The translations under genes were made by a program, and so were the position numbers. A stretch of DNA of 40,593 bases from Clostridiales bacterium. GTDB lineage: Bacteria > Bacillota > Clostridia > Lachnospirales > JAQSXR01. The notes below the pieces were generated by a model. That model saw only the letters and a list, made by a program, of their open reading frames with translations, did no database searches and was not told the origin of the DNA. The stretch covers positions 1 to 40,593 of the forward strand of contig JAQSXR010000019.1 in the NCBI GenBank assembly GCA_029256575.1, read 5' to 3'. Below are positions 7,429 to 15,407 of the stretch, one piece after another. Position 1 is the stretch's first letter. Each line of letters begins with the position of its first letter.

Positions 7429-8502
7429 ATGAAGATTAATTTAGGAGATAATATACAAAAATTTAGGAAAGAAAGTGGTATGACACAAGAGCAACTGGCT
7501 TCTGCTATGGGAGTAACAGAGGGGGCTGTTTCAAAGTGGGAGAACGGTTATTCAAATCCTGATATTGAATTGATTCCAGAACTCGCAGACTTTTTTGAAG
7601 TTTCGGTAGATGTATTATTAGGCTATGAGTGGACGAAGCATAGTTTAGGAGAAACGGTAGAAAAGCTGAAGGAATATGTAAAAGAGAAAGAGTTTGAAAA
7701 GGGTATTCCTATGGCAATAAAGGTAATACAAAAATATCCAAATCAGTTCGAACTACTTTACCTAGCGGCTAAGCTGTGGCATGGAAAAGCAATTACTTTA
7801 AATGATAAAGAAGCTTTTAAAGAGGCCAATAAATATTATAAGAAATCAATGAACTTTGTTAATCGGTCAATTGACAAAGTAAATATTGATACAATTAAAT
7901 ATAATATTGCTGAGATTTATGGTCTACAAGAAGAGTATGATGAAGCAATTAGAATTCTCAAAGAAATTAGTGATAATGGGGTATATGATGGATTAATAGG
8001 TCACTATTTAGAGCGCATGGGGAATTATTCAGAAGCAAAATCAAAACTTCAAACCTTTTTTGTACAAAAACAATTGATAGATCAAACGGGTTATCTCCAG
8101 TCTCTTGCTAGGTGCTATGAGAATGAAGGAAAAGCAGAAGAAGCGATTGCTGTATATGAATACAATATAATGGGACTTGAAGGATTAATTGTGGGAGAAA
8201 CAGGATGCTATGTAAGACGTATTTGTGCTTTGTCCTATCTCGATTTAGCAACCAAATATCTAGAATTAGGAGATATGAATAAAACCTATCTATGTATGGT
8301 AAAAGCAATTGATAACGGAAAGAAATTTGATTTAAATCAAGACTTTAGAATGTCTGGTGTAAGGTTCTGTGAGGAAGTTGAGACGGTGGCAAGCGACAGT
8401 TTAGGAACGTCTACTACTGAATTAATAAAGATGATACTCAATATGGCATTTGAAGGATTTGAATGGAAAAATGAATTGCTTGAGAGGATTAAAGCAGAAT
8501 AA
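7429..8502 (+). CDS. XRE-family helix-turn-helix regulator with C-terminal TPR-like repeats
   Basis: The 357-aa protein starts at ATG 7429, with GGGAGG eight bases upstream; an upstream in-frame ATG (7354) would add an unrelated hydrophobic leader and lacks a ribosome binding site. Residues about 5-60 are a Cro/C1-type HTH (IQKFRKESGMTQEQLASAMG, then VTEGAVSKWENGYSNPDIEL). The remaining roughly 290 residues are helical, with TPR-like Tyr/Ala-Leu patterns (EFELLYLAAKLWHGKAI-type and YDEAIRILKEI). This is the layout of Rgg/PlcR-like or RNPP-type and similar TPR-containing regulators that sense peptides or partner proteins. The ligand is unknown. It is divergent from the ECF sigma operon. Confidence 0.85.
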   Translation: MKINLGDNIQKFRKESGMTQEQLASAMGVTEGAVSKWENGYSNPDIELIPELADFFEVSVDVLLGYEWTKHSLGETVEKLKEYVKEKEFEKGIPMAIKVIQKYPNQFELLYLAAKLWHGKAITLNDKEAFKEANKYYKKSMNFVNRSIDKVNIDTIKYNIAEIYGLQEEYDEAIRILKEISDNGVYDGLIGHYLERMGNYSEAKSKLQTFFVQKQLIDQTGYLQSLARCYENEGKAEEAIAVYEYNIMGLEGLIVGETGCYVRRICALSYLDLATKYLELGDMNKTYLCMVKAIDNGKKFDLNQDFRMSGVRFCEEVETVASDSLGTSTTELIKMILNMAFEGFEWKNELLERIKAE

Positions 8503-8644
8503 TAAGCAAAGAGATAAATTTCAAATATTGAAATAGATAGTAAATATTTACTTACTACTACTATAGTGGTATAATATCCCAATTATGTAAAGAAGTAAAA
8601 AACTGACAACAAGCTAGAAATATATTATATTTGGGGGAAAAATA
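8503..8644. other. Intergenic region with promoter and palindrome, XRE gene to small ORF
   Basis: This AT-rich spacer contains the promoter and palindrome listed separately and the ribosome binding site GGGGGA (8633-8638) of the small ORF. No convincing terminator for the XRE gene is seen. Confidence 0.5.
8539..8575 (+). promoter_or_regulatory. Promoter with palindromic operator upstream of small membrane-protein locus
   Basis: The -35 is TTTACT (8547-8552), the spacer 17 nt and the -10 TATAAT (8570-8575), preceded by an extended TGG. The perfect 14-bp palindrome AGTAAATATTTACT (8539-8552) overlaps the -35, a classic repressor position. Confidence 0.6.
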
Positions 8645-8806
8645 TTGGGGTATTTATATAGTATGGAGTACAAGGCGGATAAAGAGCAACTAACGGGTGA
8701 GTATAAGAATAAATATATTATGATTGAACGGTTCTACAAGAGCCTTTATTCGAGTGAGTTATATGAAGTTCAAGTTACGTTGAAACAGATTCTTCATGAA
8801 TTCTAG
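8645..8806 (+). CDS. Small hypothetical protein (53 codons)
   Basis: A short open frame starts at TTG 8645, six bases after GGGGGA. An in-frame ATG at 8663 would give 47 residues but has a poorly spaced ribosome binding site. The predicted peptide is charged and helical (EYKADKEQLTGEYKNKY..., ending KQILHEF), with no signal peptide or membrane segment. It lies just behind a good promoter and 21 bp before a small membrane-protein gene, which has no ribosome binding site of its own; translational coupling is possible. I recognise no family. Confidence is moderate to low because of its size. Confidence 0.4.
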   Translation: MGYLYSMEYKADKEQLTGEYKNKYIMIERFYKSLYSSELYEVQVTLKQILHEF

Positions 8807-8827
8807 CGAGACAAAAATAAAACCATA

Positions 8828-9262
8828 ATGAGTTGGGTAAATAATGTAGTAATGATCATAACGGGTGTGTTATATCTGATGTTATTAAAAAGTTTTTCTC
8901 GTTTCCCACTGGGTTCCTTTTATTTCTGCTATGTTGAAGTACTTATTGTGATTATTTTTTTAGTACTTGATTATATAAAAAATAAAATCATTAATAATAT
9001 GTTTTATCATTATAAACTAATTTTTATAACGAAGATTTTAATTGGATTACCTATTTTTGCCTTATATAATTATTTGGATTATTTATATAAATATATAATT
9101 AATCCAAAAGAAATTGAATACTCAATAAGTATTCCTCCTGTTATCTTTATAACACTAATCATTATATTAACTATTTATTGCTTAGCATTATTGCTTATTC
9201 ACGATGACAGAACCCATGCGAAGAAAATGAAATTGTTAGAAGAGTCAGAAAACGAATCTTAA
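8828..9262 (+). CDS. Small integral membrane protein of unknown function
   Basis: The 144-aa protein has four predicted transmembrane helices: about 5-20, 32-48, 65-82 and 102-124. A charged C-terminal tail follows (HDDRTHAKKMKLLEESENES). ATG 8828 lacks a clear ribosome binding site, so translation may depend on the small upstream ORF or begin at a nearby ATG (8852). It is followed by the BlaI-type operator and operon on the same strand. I recognise no family. A relation to the adjacent BlaI/M56 system is possible only from position. Confidence 0.6.
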   Translation: MSWVNNVVMIITGVLYLMLLKSFSRFPLGSFYFCYVEVLIVIIFLVLDYIKNKIINNMFYHYKLIFITKILIGLPIFALYNYLDYLYKYIINPKEIEYSISIPPVIFITLIIILTIYCLALLLIHDDRTHAKKMKLLEESENES

Positions 9263-9277
9263 TCAAATAAAACCCTA

Positions 9278-9328
9278 TTGACAGCTACAGACTATTGTGA
9301 TAGTCTGTAGCTGTACTATTACAATAGT
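9278..9328 (+). promoter_or_regulatory. Promoter and two dyad operators of the blaI-type operon
   Basis: The -35 TTGACA (9278-9283) and a weak -10 TAGTCT (9301-9306, 17-nt spacer) are covered by a perfect 13-bp-arm dyad: CAGCTACAGACTA (9282-9294) with TAGTCTGTAGCTG (9301-9313). A second dyad, ACTATT (9315-9320)/AATAGT (9323-9328), lies downstream, 24 bp centre to centre. Both share the ACTATT/AATAGT-type core. Two dyads over the promoter are typical of BlaI/MecI autoregulation. Confidence 0.75.
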
Positions 9329-9343
9329 CTGAAGGAGAGCACA

Positions 9344-9703
9344 ATGGAAACTGTGAAATTGTTTGATAGCGAATTAAAATTAATGGAATTATTATGGGTG
9401 AATGAACCTGTTAATGCAAAGCAGTTAAGTGTGTTAGCTCAAGAGCAATATGATTGGAACAAAAATACCACTTATACGGTTATCAAGAAACTAATTGAGA
9501 AAGAAATAGTTTGCAGAGAAGAACCAGGATTTATTTGTACAGCTCTTGTAAAGAAATCCGATGTACAGATGGCGGAAACACAAAACTTAATTGAAAAACT
9601 TTTTAATGGTTCTAAAAAAGCATTCCTTTCAGCCTTTATGCAGAATGAAGAACTTAGTAAGGAAGAGATTGAAGAGCTTAAAAAAATGATAGAAAAAAGG
9701 TGA
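9344..9703 (+). CDS. BlaI/MecI/CopY-family winged-helix repressor
   Basis: The 119-aa protein has the BlaI pattern: LFDSELKLMELLWVNEPVNA at the N-terminus, the recognition region NKNTTYTVIKKLIEKEIVCR, and a C-terminal dimerisation helix ending EEIEELKKMIEKR. BlaI repressors dimerise on TACA/TGTA-type dyads and are inactivated by cleavage after a BlaR1-type M56 peptidase is activated. GAAGGAG is well placed before ATG 9344. It is the first gene of an operon with the M56 peptidase (4-bp gap) and a lipoprotein gene. Two dyads cover its promoter, so it almost certainly represses itself. Confidence 0.92.
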   Translation: METVKLFDSELKLMELLWVNEPVNAKQLSVLAQEQYDWNKNTTYTVIKKLIEKEIVCREEPGFICTALVKKSDVQMAETQNLIEKLFNGSKKAFLSAFMQNEELSKEEIEELKKMIEKR

Positions 9704-9707
9704 GGAA

Positions 9708-10613
9708 ATGGCTGATTTTGCGTATTGGCTTTTGAATATGAGCATTGCGGGTTCGTTAGGATGCCTCGTAATATTATTTGTACGTAGCTTTAAGAAAATC
9801 CCAAGAAGACTAATCAAAATCTTATGGTTTATTCCTGTTATCCGCTTTCTTATTCCGATTGGAGTAACAGGAAGATTCAGTATCTTCAATCTACTATCTG
9901 GATATGTAGTCAAAACAGTTGAAGTAAATGATACTATGAAAGTATCAATAAGTAATTACTTGCAGCAAGCAGACGAGTATTTCCCAATTGTATATAGAAA
10001 TAATGTGTTAAGACAGATATTTCAGGTATCATTTATCATATGGGGTATTCTTGCTAGTGCTTTGCTTATTACCTTCGCTATAATGTATCTTATGGCAGGA
10101 AACGAGTTAAAATCTGCAGTAAGACTTGAAGGGAACGTTTATTGTTCGTCAGCTGTGTCGACAGGTGCGGTATATGGCACTCGAAAGCCTAAGATAATTC
10201 TTCCTGTTAATATGAAAGAAGAAAGTAGACAGTTTGTTTTGAAACACGAGCAAATGCATATTAGAAAATATGATAATTTGTACCGGTGTATTGTAATCTT
10301 AACTGCATGTATCCATTGGTTTAATCCTTTCGTTTGGATAATGTTAAAAAACAGCTTGGATGATTTGGAACTTGCATGTGACGAAGCGGTTATTCAAGGT
10401 ATGGAAGCAGAGGAGCAAAAGAAATACGCAATGACTATTCTTAATGAAGCTGCTACTCCCCGATTTGTCGTTACGTCATTTGGTGGAGCAAAAGTAAAGG
10501 TTCGGATACAAAATATTCTTAACTATAAGAAAATAACAGTGTTTTCAAGTATCTGTTTTGCAATTTTTTGTCTGTTGATATTTATCATCTTATTAACGAA
10601 TGCGGAGGTATAG
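9708..10613 (+). CDS. M56-family membrane metallopeptidase (BlaR1-like, no C-terminal sensor)
   Basis: The 301-aa integral membrane protein has transmembrane helices at about 7-26, 33-50 and 103-126, another after the active site at about 195-212, and one at the C-terminus. The zinc motif HEQMH is His180-Glu181-His184, and LACDEAV downstream supplies the conserved Glu region of M56 peptidases. True BlaR1 proteins (about 580-600 aa) continue into an extracellular penicillin-binding sensor. This one stops at the last membrane helix, so it lacks a sensor domain. It is coupled to blaI (its ribosome binding site overlaps the blaI stop) and is followed directly by a lipoprotein gene. Expected role: cleave the BlaI-type repressor on an envelope signal. 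Confidence 0.88.
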   Translation: MADFAYWLLNMSIAGSLGCLVILFVRSFKKIPRRLIKILWFIPVIRFLIPIGVTGRFSIFNLLSGYVVKTVEVNDTMKVSISNYLQQADEYFPIVYRNNVLRQIFQVSFIIWGILASALLITFAIMYLMAGNELKSAVRLEGNVYCSSAVSTGAVYGTRKPKIILPVNMKEESRQFVLKHEQMHIRKYDNLYRCIVILTACIHWFNPFVWIMLKNSLDDLELACDEAVIQGMEAEEQKKYAMTILNEAATPRFVVTSFGGAKVKVRIQNILNYKKITVFSSICFAIFCLLIFIILLTNAEV

Positions 10614-10614
10614 T

Positions 10615-11523
10615 ATGAATAAAAAGAGAATGAGAGTACTTGTTGGAATCTTCTGTATGCAAACCTTGTTTATAGCAGGATGTGGGAAGAATACAAATCA
10701 ATTAGAGGGTAAGGAAATAACAAGAAGTAAGACAAATTCGTATAACATAGTAGAATTGAGTAATATAGCGGATGATTTCAGTCTTCAGGATGCGAAAGAT
10801 GCAGGTATGTTGGTTCTTGAAAATATGACGATTACCAGTGGCTTAAATCAATGGAATGAATTTTATGAAAATGCTACGTCTGGGCGATCAGATGAGGTAA
10901 TGATAGCAAAATATTATGAGATCGGGAATGAAAGTCAATATTCACCTGAGCTTTATGAAGAAATAAAAGATGATTATCCGATTTTGTATGTCTTTTCTCT
11001 GAAGTATGATGGAAGTGTATATACTTTGAGTTATTATGAGGACAGCAAATTATATACGTATGATTATCCTTATATGATTGAACGAGTAGGTCATTTATCA
11101 CCGACTGCGGCAGTTGCAGAGCATTTCTTTGCACTCGTAAATGATAAGGAATTAAGCTATCATGATATCAAATGGAGTATGTTAAGCAGCAATTTAGCTG
11201 ACAAGGTAGATTACAGGGATGTATTTGCAGAAAGTATATCATTAGAAAATTATAACTCCAGAAAACCAGGAACCTATCGCTCAGAAGATGGAGGAGCGAC
11301 ATTGATACTAGATGAAAATTGTCAATTTTCTTTCTCTTGGCTCAATAACGATTCTCCAAGTGGGAGATATTCTACAGAGGGGGATAAGTTAGTACTACGT
11401 GTTACTGATGAGGAAGAGTACCATTTTAAGTTAAGTGGGTATGGAACGTTGGAGTTTGTAAGTGGAGACTCTGGAGAAGATAAAGTTGGAATAGGAACAA
11501 AATTTAAGTATGAAATAGAGTAG
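10615..11523 (+). CDS. Lipoprotein of the BlaI-M56 operon, unknown function
   Basis: The 302-aa protein starts at ATG 10615, with GGAGG six bases upstream; an in-frame start 15 bp earlier would lie inside the M56 gene. A lipoprotein signal peptide ends in the lipobox IAGC, giving lipidated Cys23, so the protein is anchored on the outer face of the membrane. The mature part is acidic. Its C-terminal ~85 residues (GTYRSEDGGATLILDENCQF onward) look like a small beta-barrel of the lipocalin/DUF5640 type common in clostridial lipoproteins. It is the last gene of the operon before a terminator. It could be the sensor missing from the M56 protein or a protected envelope factor. Confidence 0.8.
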   Translation: MNKKRMRVLVGIFCMQTLFIAGCGKNTNQLEGKEITRSKTNSYNIVELSNIADDFSLQDAKDAGMLVLENMTITSGLNQWNEFYENATSGRSDEVMIAKYYEIGNESQYSPELYEEIKDDYPILYVFSLKYDGSVYTLSYYEDSKLYTYDYPYMIERVGHLSPTAAVAEHFFALVNDKELSYHDIKWSMLSSNLADKVDYRDVFAESISLENYNSRKPGTYRSEDGGATLILDENCQFSFSWLNNDSPSGRYSTEGDKLVLRVTDEEEYHFKLSGYGTLEFVSGDSGEDKVGIGTKFKYEIE

Positions 11524-11542
11524 TTGTTATCGGGTTGCATAG

Positions 11543-11571
11543 AAACGAGGGTTGTTAAAGCCCTTGTTTTT
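11543..11571 (+). terminator. Intrinsic terminator of the blaI-M56-lipoprotein operon
   Basis: AAACGAGGG (11543-11551) pairs with CCCTTGTTT (11561-11569), with one G-U pair, over a 9-nt loop; the T tract continues past the stem. It is 20 bp after the lipoprotein stop. Confidence 0.85.
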
Positions 11572-11676
11572 ATTAGTAAATATGGAGGGATAGATATGAA
11601 TATTAGTGTGCGTGAGAATTTTTAACATCTTTTGAAGGTTGAAAATGTAAAAAAATACAATTAAATTGGCAATCTA

Positions 11677-11704
11677 TTGACAAATTTGTCGTCTGTGATA
11701 TTAT
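11677..11704 (+). promoter_or_regulatory. Promoter with palindrome upstream of the truncated surface-protein gene
   Basis: The -35 is TTGACA (11677-11682), the spacer 16 nt and the -10 TATTAT (11699-11704). The perfect palindrome GACAAATTTGTC (11679-11690) overlaps the -35 and may be an operator. Confidence 0.6.
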
Positions 11705-11731
11705 TTTAGAATACTATGTAAAAGGAGAACG

Positions 11732-12613
11732 TTAAATGCTACATTTGCAGACGGGTTAGTAAAAGATATTAAAGGTAAAGAAAATAAAGGGATTAAAGTG
11801 ACTTACAATGGCAAGCTTCAAGAGATGAAAGATGGTGTAGGCAATGTTGTATATCCTGTGATAATTAATGGAACTACGTACTTACCTGTGCGAGCTATAG
11901 CAAGTACCTTAGGGGTAGAGATCACTTGGGATGGTGCGAGTCAAACAGTTAATATTAGTGATGGCGGTAGTGAAGTACCAACTGATTTACCACCTACGAT
12001 ACCAACTCCAGATCCAACACCTACTACACCAGACCCAACACCTACAACACCTACAACACCTGCACCTACTGTTAACGCAGGTACTCTAGCAGATCCAGTA
12101 GAATTTGGTAAAACTTTTACATGGGAAGATGAAAATAAAACAAAATCATATGGCTTTAAATCAACAGCAAGTGTGAGTGTAACAAAAGCAGTGAAGTTGA
12201 CAAGTACTGAATTAGTAGCTATGGGATTCAAAGCATCTACTGATCCTGAAATAGAATATTATAAAGTATCTCTAGTAATTAAGGGTAAAAACGTAACCCC
12301 TACTACTCTTGATACTGCCTATTTAGTCTATAGCAATACGCAACCATCTATTTATGGCTCAATATCAAAATCAGGGGTGAAAGTTATAGGTTCTACAGCT
12401 TATGGTTTTGATGGTAGCATTTCAAGAGCAATGTCTGATAGATATGCAGGAGTAAGTACTAAAATAAATAAAGGAAGTATAGCAGCAGAAGTAAACTATA
12501 GTGGAGATATTATTTTACCAGTTGTAAAAGGTGAAGAATGTTACTTAGTAATTAGAAAAGCTAATTCTGAATTAGAAAATAATTCAAGAAATATTCACTT
12601 TAAATTAAAATAA
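11732..12613 (+). pseudogene. Copper-amine-oxidase-N-terminal-domain protein, 5'-truncated (start and signal peptide lost)
   Basis: The frame is open upstream of GTG 11798 and encodes LNATFADGLVKDIKGKENKG before a typical copper-amine-oxidase-like N-terminal domain (VYPVIINGTTYLPVRAIAST, LGVEITWDGASQTVNI). A Pro/Thr-rich linker (about 11990-12072) and a C-terminal beta-rich domain of about 180 residues follow. This family is normally secreted, yet no signal peptide or in-frame start exists. The good ribosome binding site (AAAGGAG, 11721-11727) and ATG 11736 are in another frame, which stops after seven codons. A deletion has probably fused the leader to the mid-gene. GTG 11798 (weak AAAGGG upstream) could still yield a 271-aa cytosolic protein. 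Confidence 0.6.
11990..12072 (+). repeat. Low-complexity Pro/Thr linker repeat
   Basis: Degenerate CCAACACCTACT-like units encode TPDPTPTTPDPTPTTPTTP within the truncated surface protein. This is a typical flexible cell-wall linker and a site prone to length variation. Confidence 0.7.
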
Positions 12614-12777
12614 TAATATTATATAAATTGATGAAGAAAGAGACATTGATTGTAATATAATTTTTGTATACTAATAGCATGATATGCTTTAAGTCAGTTG
12701 ATAACTTAAAAGTGTAGTTTTTTAGGGGTAATACAAAATATAGATAGGGATATCTATCCAAAATGGGAGGATTTAAG

Positions 12778-14307
12778 ATGAAAAAAAGAATCGCGATTTT
12801 AACTTTTGTACTAACGTATTTAATTAGTATACTTTCATTTCCTGCATTTGCAGTGAATTATGTTCCACCAACCAGTTATGGAGTACCACAAAATGTTGGT
12901 GTTATTTTCAATGGAGATGATCTTGATCCTGGCGAGAGTGGAAGGTGGAGTTTTGATATTGGGTTAGGGGCCTCTGGGGAAATCCGCGCTCTTACAGAAG
13001 CATATGAAGACGGACGCTTTGAAGCAGCTGGATATAATAGTTTGAATGTGTCTGTACAAGGCGATTATAAATTGGATAATGGAAAGTGGCGGTCAGAACT
13101 TCCGGGGTATGACGATTGGGTTTCTTCTTCTTACTGTGAGTTTGACGCAAGCACTGGGAACTGGGTATCAAATTGGAACATCTATGATAATTACTTTAAT
13201 GACGTTTTTCCAGAAGAAATTCTTCCAGGTGGGAAATCTTATTTTGATAACCACACGATGCATTTTCGAGTTCGATTTACAGTAGATTTTTACAATGAAG
13301 ATGAGTCAAAGGATTACAACTATAACTCAGCATGGTCACAAGAAGTATCTTATACAAATAGTCAAAAAGTTGAAGATCCTCAAGCGCTTATCAATCATCC
13401 CGTAACTCTTTTGTCAGCAGAATTGAAAAAATATGATGATGGTAAGCCTTATCTTGATTTCATGGCAGGGATAGCGAATGATCAAATACAATTATTGAAT
13501 AGTATATCAAATCAAAGAATATGTACTAATGTCTGGATAAAAGTAGATGGTGGTACTTGGGTAGATACCGGAGAATGGATGTTTATGAAAGAAAAGTTTA
13601 CAGTAGATGCTATTGATTATTTTAATGCTGAAAATTTCGATGCGGCTGTTTATGAGGTTAAATTCCGATATTCCTTTGACTATAAGTATTATCCTGCTGC
13701 AGGGAAATCAGGATATATATACTCGCCATTCTCCAATGTGATTAGCCATGGTATGCCAGCTTATGAAGGAGGCTCTAGTTGGGCAACAACTGAGTTAGAT
13801 AAAGCTTCAGAGTATGGATTAATTACAGAACGAATTAAGGCAAATATGTCTCAAAAAACCACTCGCGAAGAATTTGCAGAAATAGCAGTTAAACTTTATG
13901 AAAAATATACTGGAAAAATAGCGACAACAGGTAGTATAACTTTCACTGACACAACAAATCCAGAAATATTAAAAGCTGCAAACATGGGTCTTGTTTCAGG
14001 AGTTGGAAATAACAAATATGCACCGAATGATCTAGTAACGAGAGAACAAATGGCTTCCATTTTACTCCGAGCTTTGAAAGTAATCAATCCAAACGCAGAT
14101 TTTTCTATCGTGGGAGTTACAACCTTTATAGACGATGATAAAGTTGAAAAATGGGCACGAGAAGGTGTATACTATTGCTATAAAGAAAAAATAGTAACAG
14201 GTGTAGGTAAGGTAGACGGAAAAGATAAATTTGATGCTGACGGAAATGCAACCCGAGAAATGGCTGTAATCGTTTGTAAAAGAGCATATGAACTTTACAA
14301 AAAATAG
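12778..14307 (+). CDS. Secreted protein with C-terminal S-layer homology (SLH) repeats
   Basis: The 509-aa protein starts at ATG 12778, with GGGAGG seven bases upstream; the ATG 15 bp earlier overlaps that site. The signal peptide (MKKRIAILTFVLTYLISILS, then FPAFA) probably ends after residue 25. The N-terminal roughly 300 residues are Tyr/Trp/Asp-rich and unassigned. From about residue 332 come three SLH repeats: WATTELDKASEYGLI..., then NPEILKAANMGLVSGVGNNK...REQMASILLRAL, then VEKWAREGVYYCYKEKIVTG...REMAVIVCKRAYELY. SLH repeats bind pyruvylated secondary cell-wall polymer, anchoring the protein to the envelope. The aromatic N-terminal domain may be a ligand-binding module; its function is unknown. 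Confidence 0.88.
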   Translation: MKKRIAILTFVLTYLISILSFPAFAVNYVPPTSYGVPQNVGVIFNGDDLDPGESGRWSFDIGLGASGEIRALTEAYEDGRFEAAGYNSLNVSVQGDYKLDNGKWRSELPGYDDWVSSSYCEFDASTGNWVSNWNIYDNYFNDVFPEEILPGGKSYFDNHTMHFRVRFTVDFYNEDESKDYNYNSAWSQEVSYTNSQKVEDPQALINHPVTLLSAELKKYDDGKPYLDFMAGIANDQIQLLNSISNQRICTNVWIKVDGGTWVDTGEWMFMKEKFTVDAIDYFNAENFDAAVYEVKFRYSFDYKYYPAAGKSGYIYSPFSNVISHGMPAYEGGSSWATTELDKASEYGLITERIKANMSQKTTREEFAEIAVKLYEKYTGKIATTGSITFTDTTNPEILKAANMGLVSGVGNNKYAPNDLVTREQMASILLRALKVINPNADFSIVGVTTFIDDDKVEKWAREGVYYCYKEKIVTGVGKVDGKDKFDADGNATREMAVIVCKRAYELYKK

Positions 14308-14399
14308 TAAACGCACACCCTATAAAGGATTTATATGGTAAGTTAGATGCGATTATATATATATTTTGATATTGGATAACATATCAGGAGGGTGGAGTT

Positions 14400-15278
14400 A
14401 TGTATAAGTATGACTATTTTCTGAATCAGATTCCCAATGAAATAAGCCAAAAGGTTGAAAAGCAGATCTTGAACGAGATTGCTATATTTAAACCTCGTAC
14501 TTATGTTGGGGGAAAGACAATAGAATCCATAGACTTTCATATAATTATACCGACAGAACAACCACCAGATTCCTATATAAATGGCAAGTTGAAAAGCTTC
14601 CAAAAGGGTAAAGTTATCGTAATAAACCCAGAAGAAAGCCTTCTTTGTACGAAGGAGTGTGCTTCAAAACAATATATATCAATGTTGATAAAACCAGAAT
14701 TGGTTCAGAGAATCGCGGAAGAAATGGATTTCTTGGGAGAATTGAGGTTTGCGAAACTGCAGAACCCATATTCTGGTGAACTAATACAAATTATAAAGAA
14801 TATCGAAAAAGAAAGCAGTCGCCATGATAAGCTACCTTTGATAATAGATTGCCTTAGTGTTCAGGTGGTTGCTTTGCTTTTGCGGGAATTTAGTACGAAT
14901 ATAAAGAAGTATCCAATCAATTCACCTGATTGTGATGTGTATATTTCACGAGCAATTGAGTATATGGAGACATTTTTTAGTGGTAATATCTCGGTTGGAG
15001 ATATCTGCAATGAAATAAATGTTTCACTCTTTCATTTTATCAGGACTTTTAAGCAAAAGGTGGGAGTATCACCACATCAATATCTTATGGAAGTACGAAT
15101 TAATAGGTCTAAAGAGCTGTTAAGTCATAAACAGCACACAATAGCTGAAGTAGCGATGCTTTGTGGATTTATCACTTTATCACACTTTTCAACTACGTTC
15201 AAAAGTATAATGATGATTTCACCAAGTGAGTATAGAAAATTAGTATTTCAGGCAAATCCTACTGCGAATGAATTATAA
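14400..15278 (+). CDS. AraC-family transcriptional regulator
   Basis: The 292-aa protein has an N-terminal cupin-like sensor (about 20-150, including KVIVINPEESLLCTKECASK). The C-terminal AraC double HTH spans about 185-285 (AIEYMETFFSGNISVGDICN; VSLFHFIRTFKQKVGVSPHQ; then HTIAEVAMLCGFITLSHFST and SPSEYRK). AraC proteins usually activate nearby sugar or envelope genes on binding a small ligand. GGAGG precedes ATG 14400. Its neighbours are an SLH protein upstream and a small secreted protein downstream, both on the same strand, so one of these may be a target. The ligand is unknown. Confidence 0.92.
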   Translation: MYKYDYFLNQIPNEISQKVEKQILNEIAIFKPRTYVGGKTIESIDFHIIIPTEQPPDSYINGKLKSFQKGKVIVINPEESLLCTKECASKQYISMLIKPELVQRIAEEMDFLGELRFAKLQNPYSGELIQIIKNIEKESSRHDKLPLIIDCLSVQVVALLLREFSTNIKKYPINSPDCDVYISRAIEYMETFFSGNISVGDICNEINVSLFHFIRTFKQKVGVSPHQYLMEVRINRSKELLSHKQHTIAEVAMLCGFITLSHFSTTFKSIMMISPSEYRKLVFQANPTANEL

Positions 15279-15407
15279 TACTACTACTGTTAATAAAATA
15301 TTTTTTAATTTTTTATCTGAAAGTTCATAATTTCTTCACAGCTGATGGGAATACTAAAATTTGAAAGTTAGTGTACTTTTCGTTAATTAGGAAAGTGAGG
15401 ATACTAG

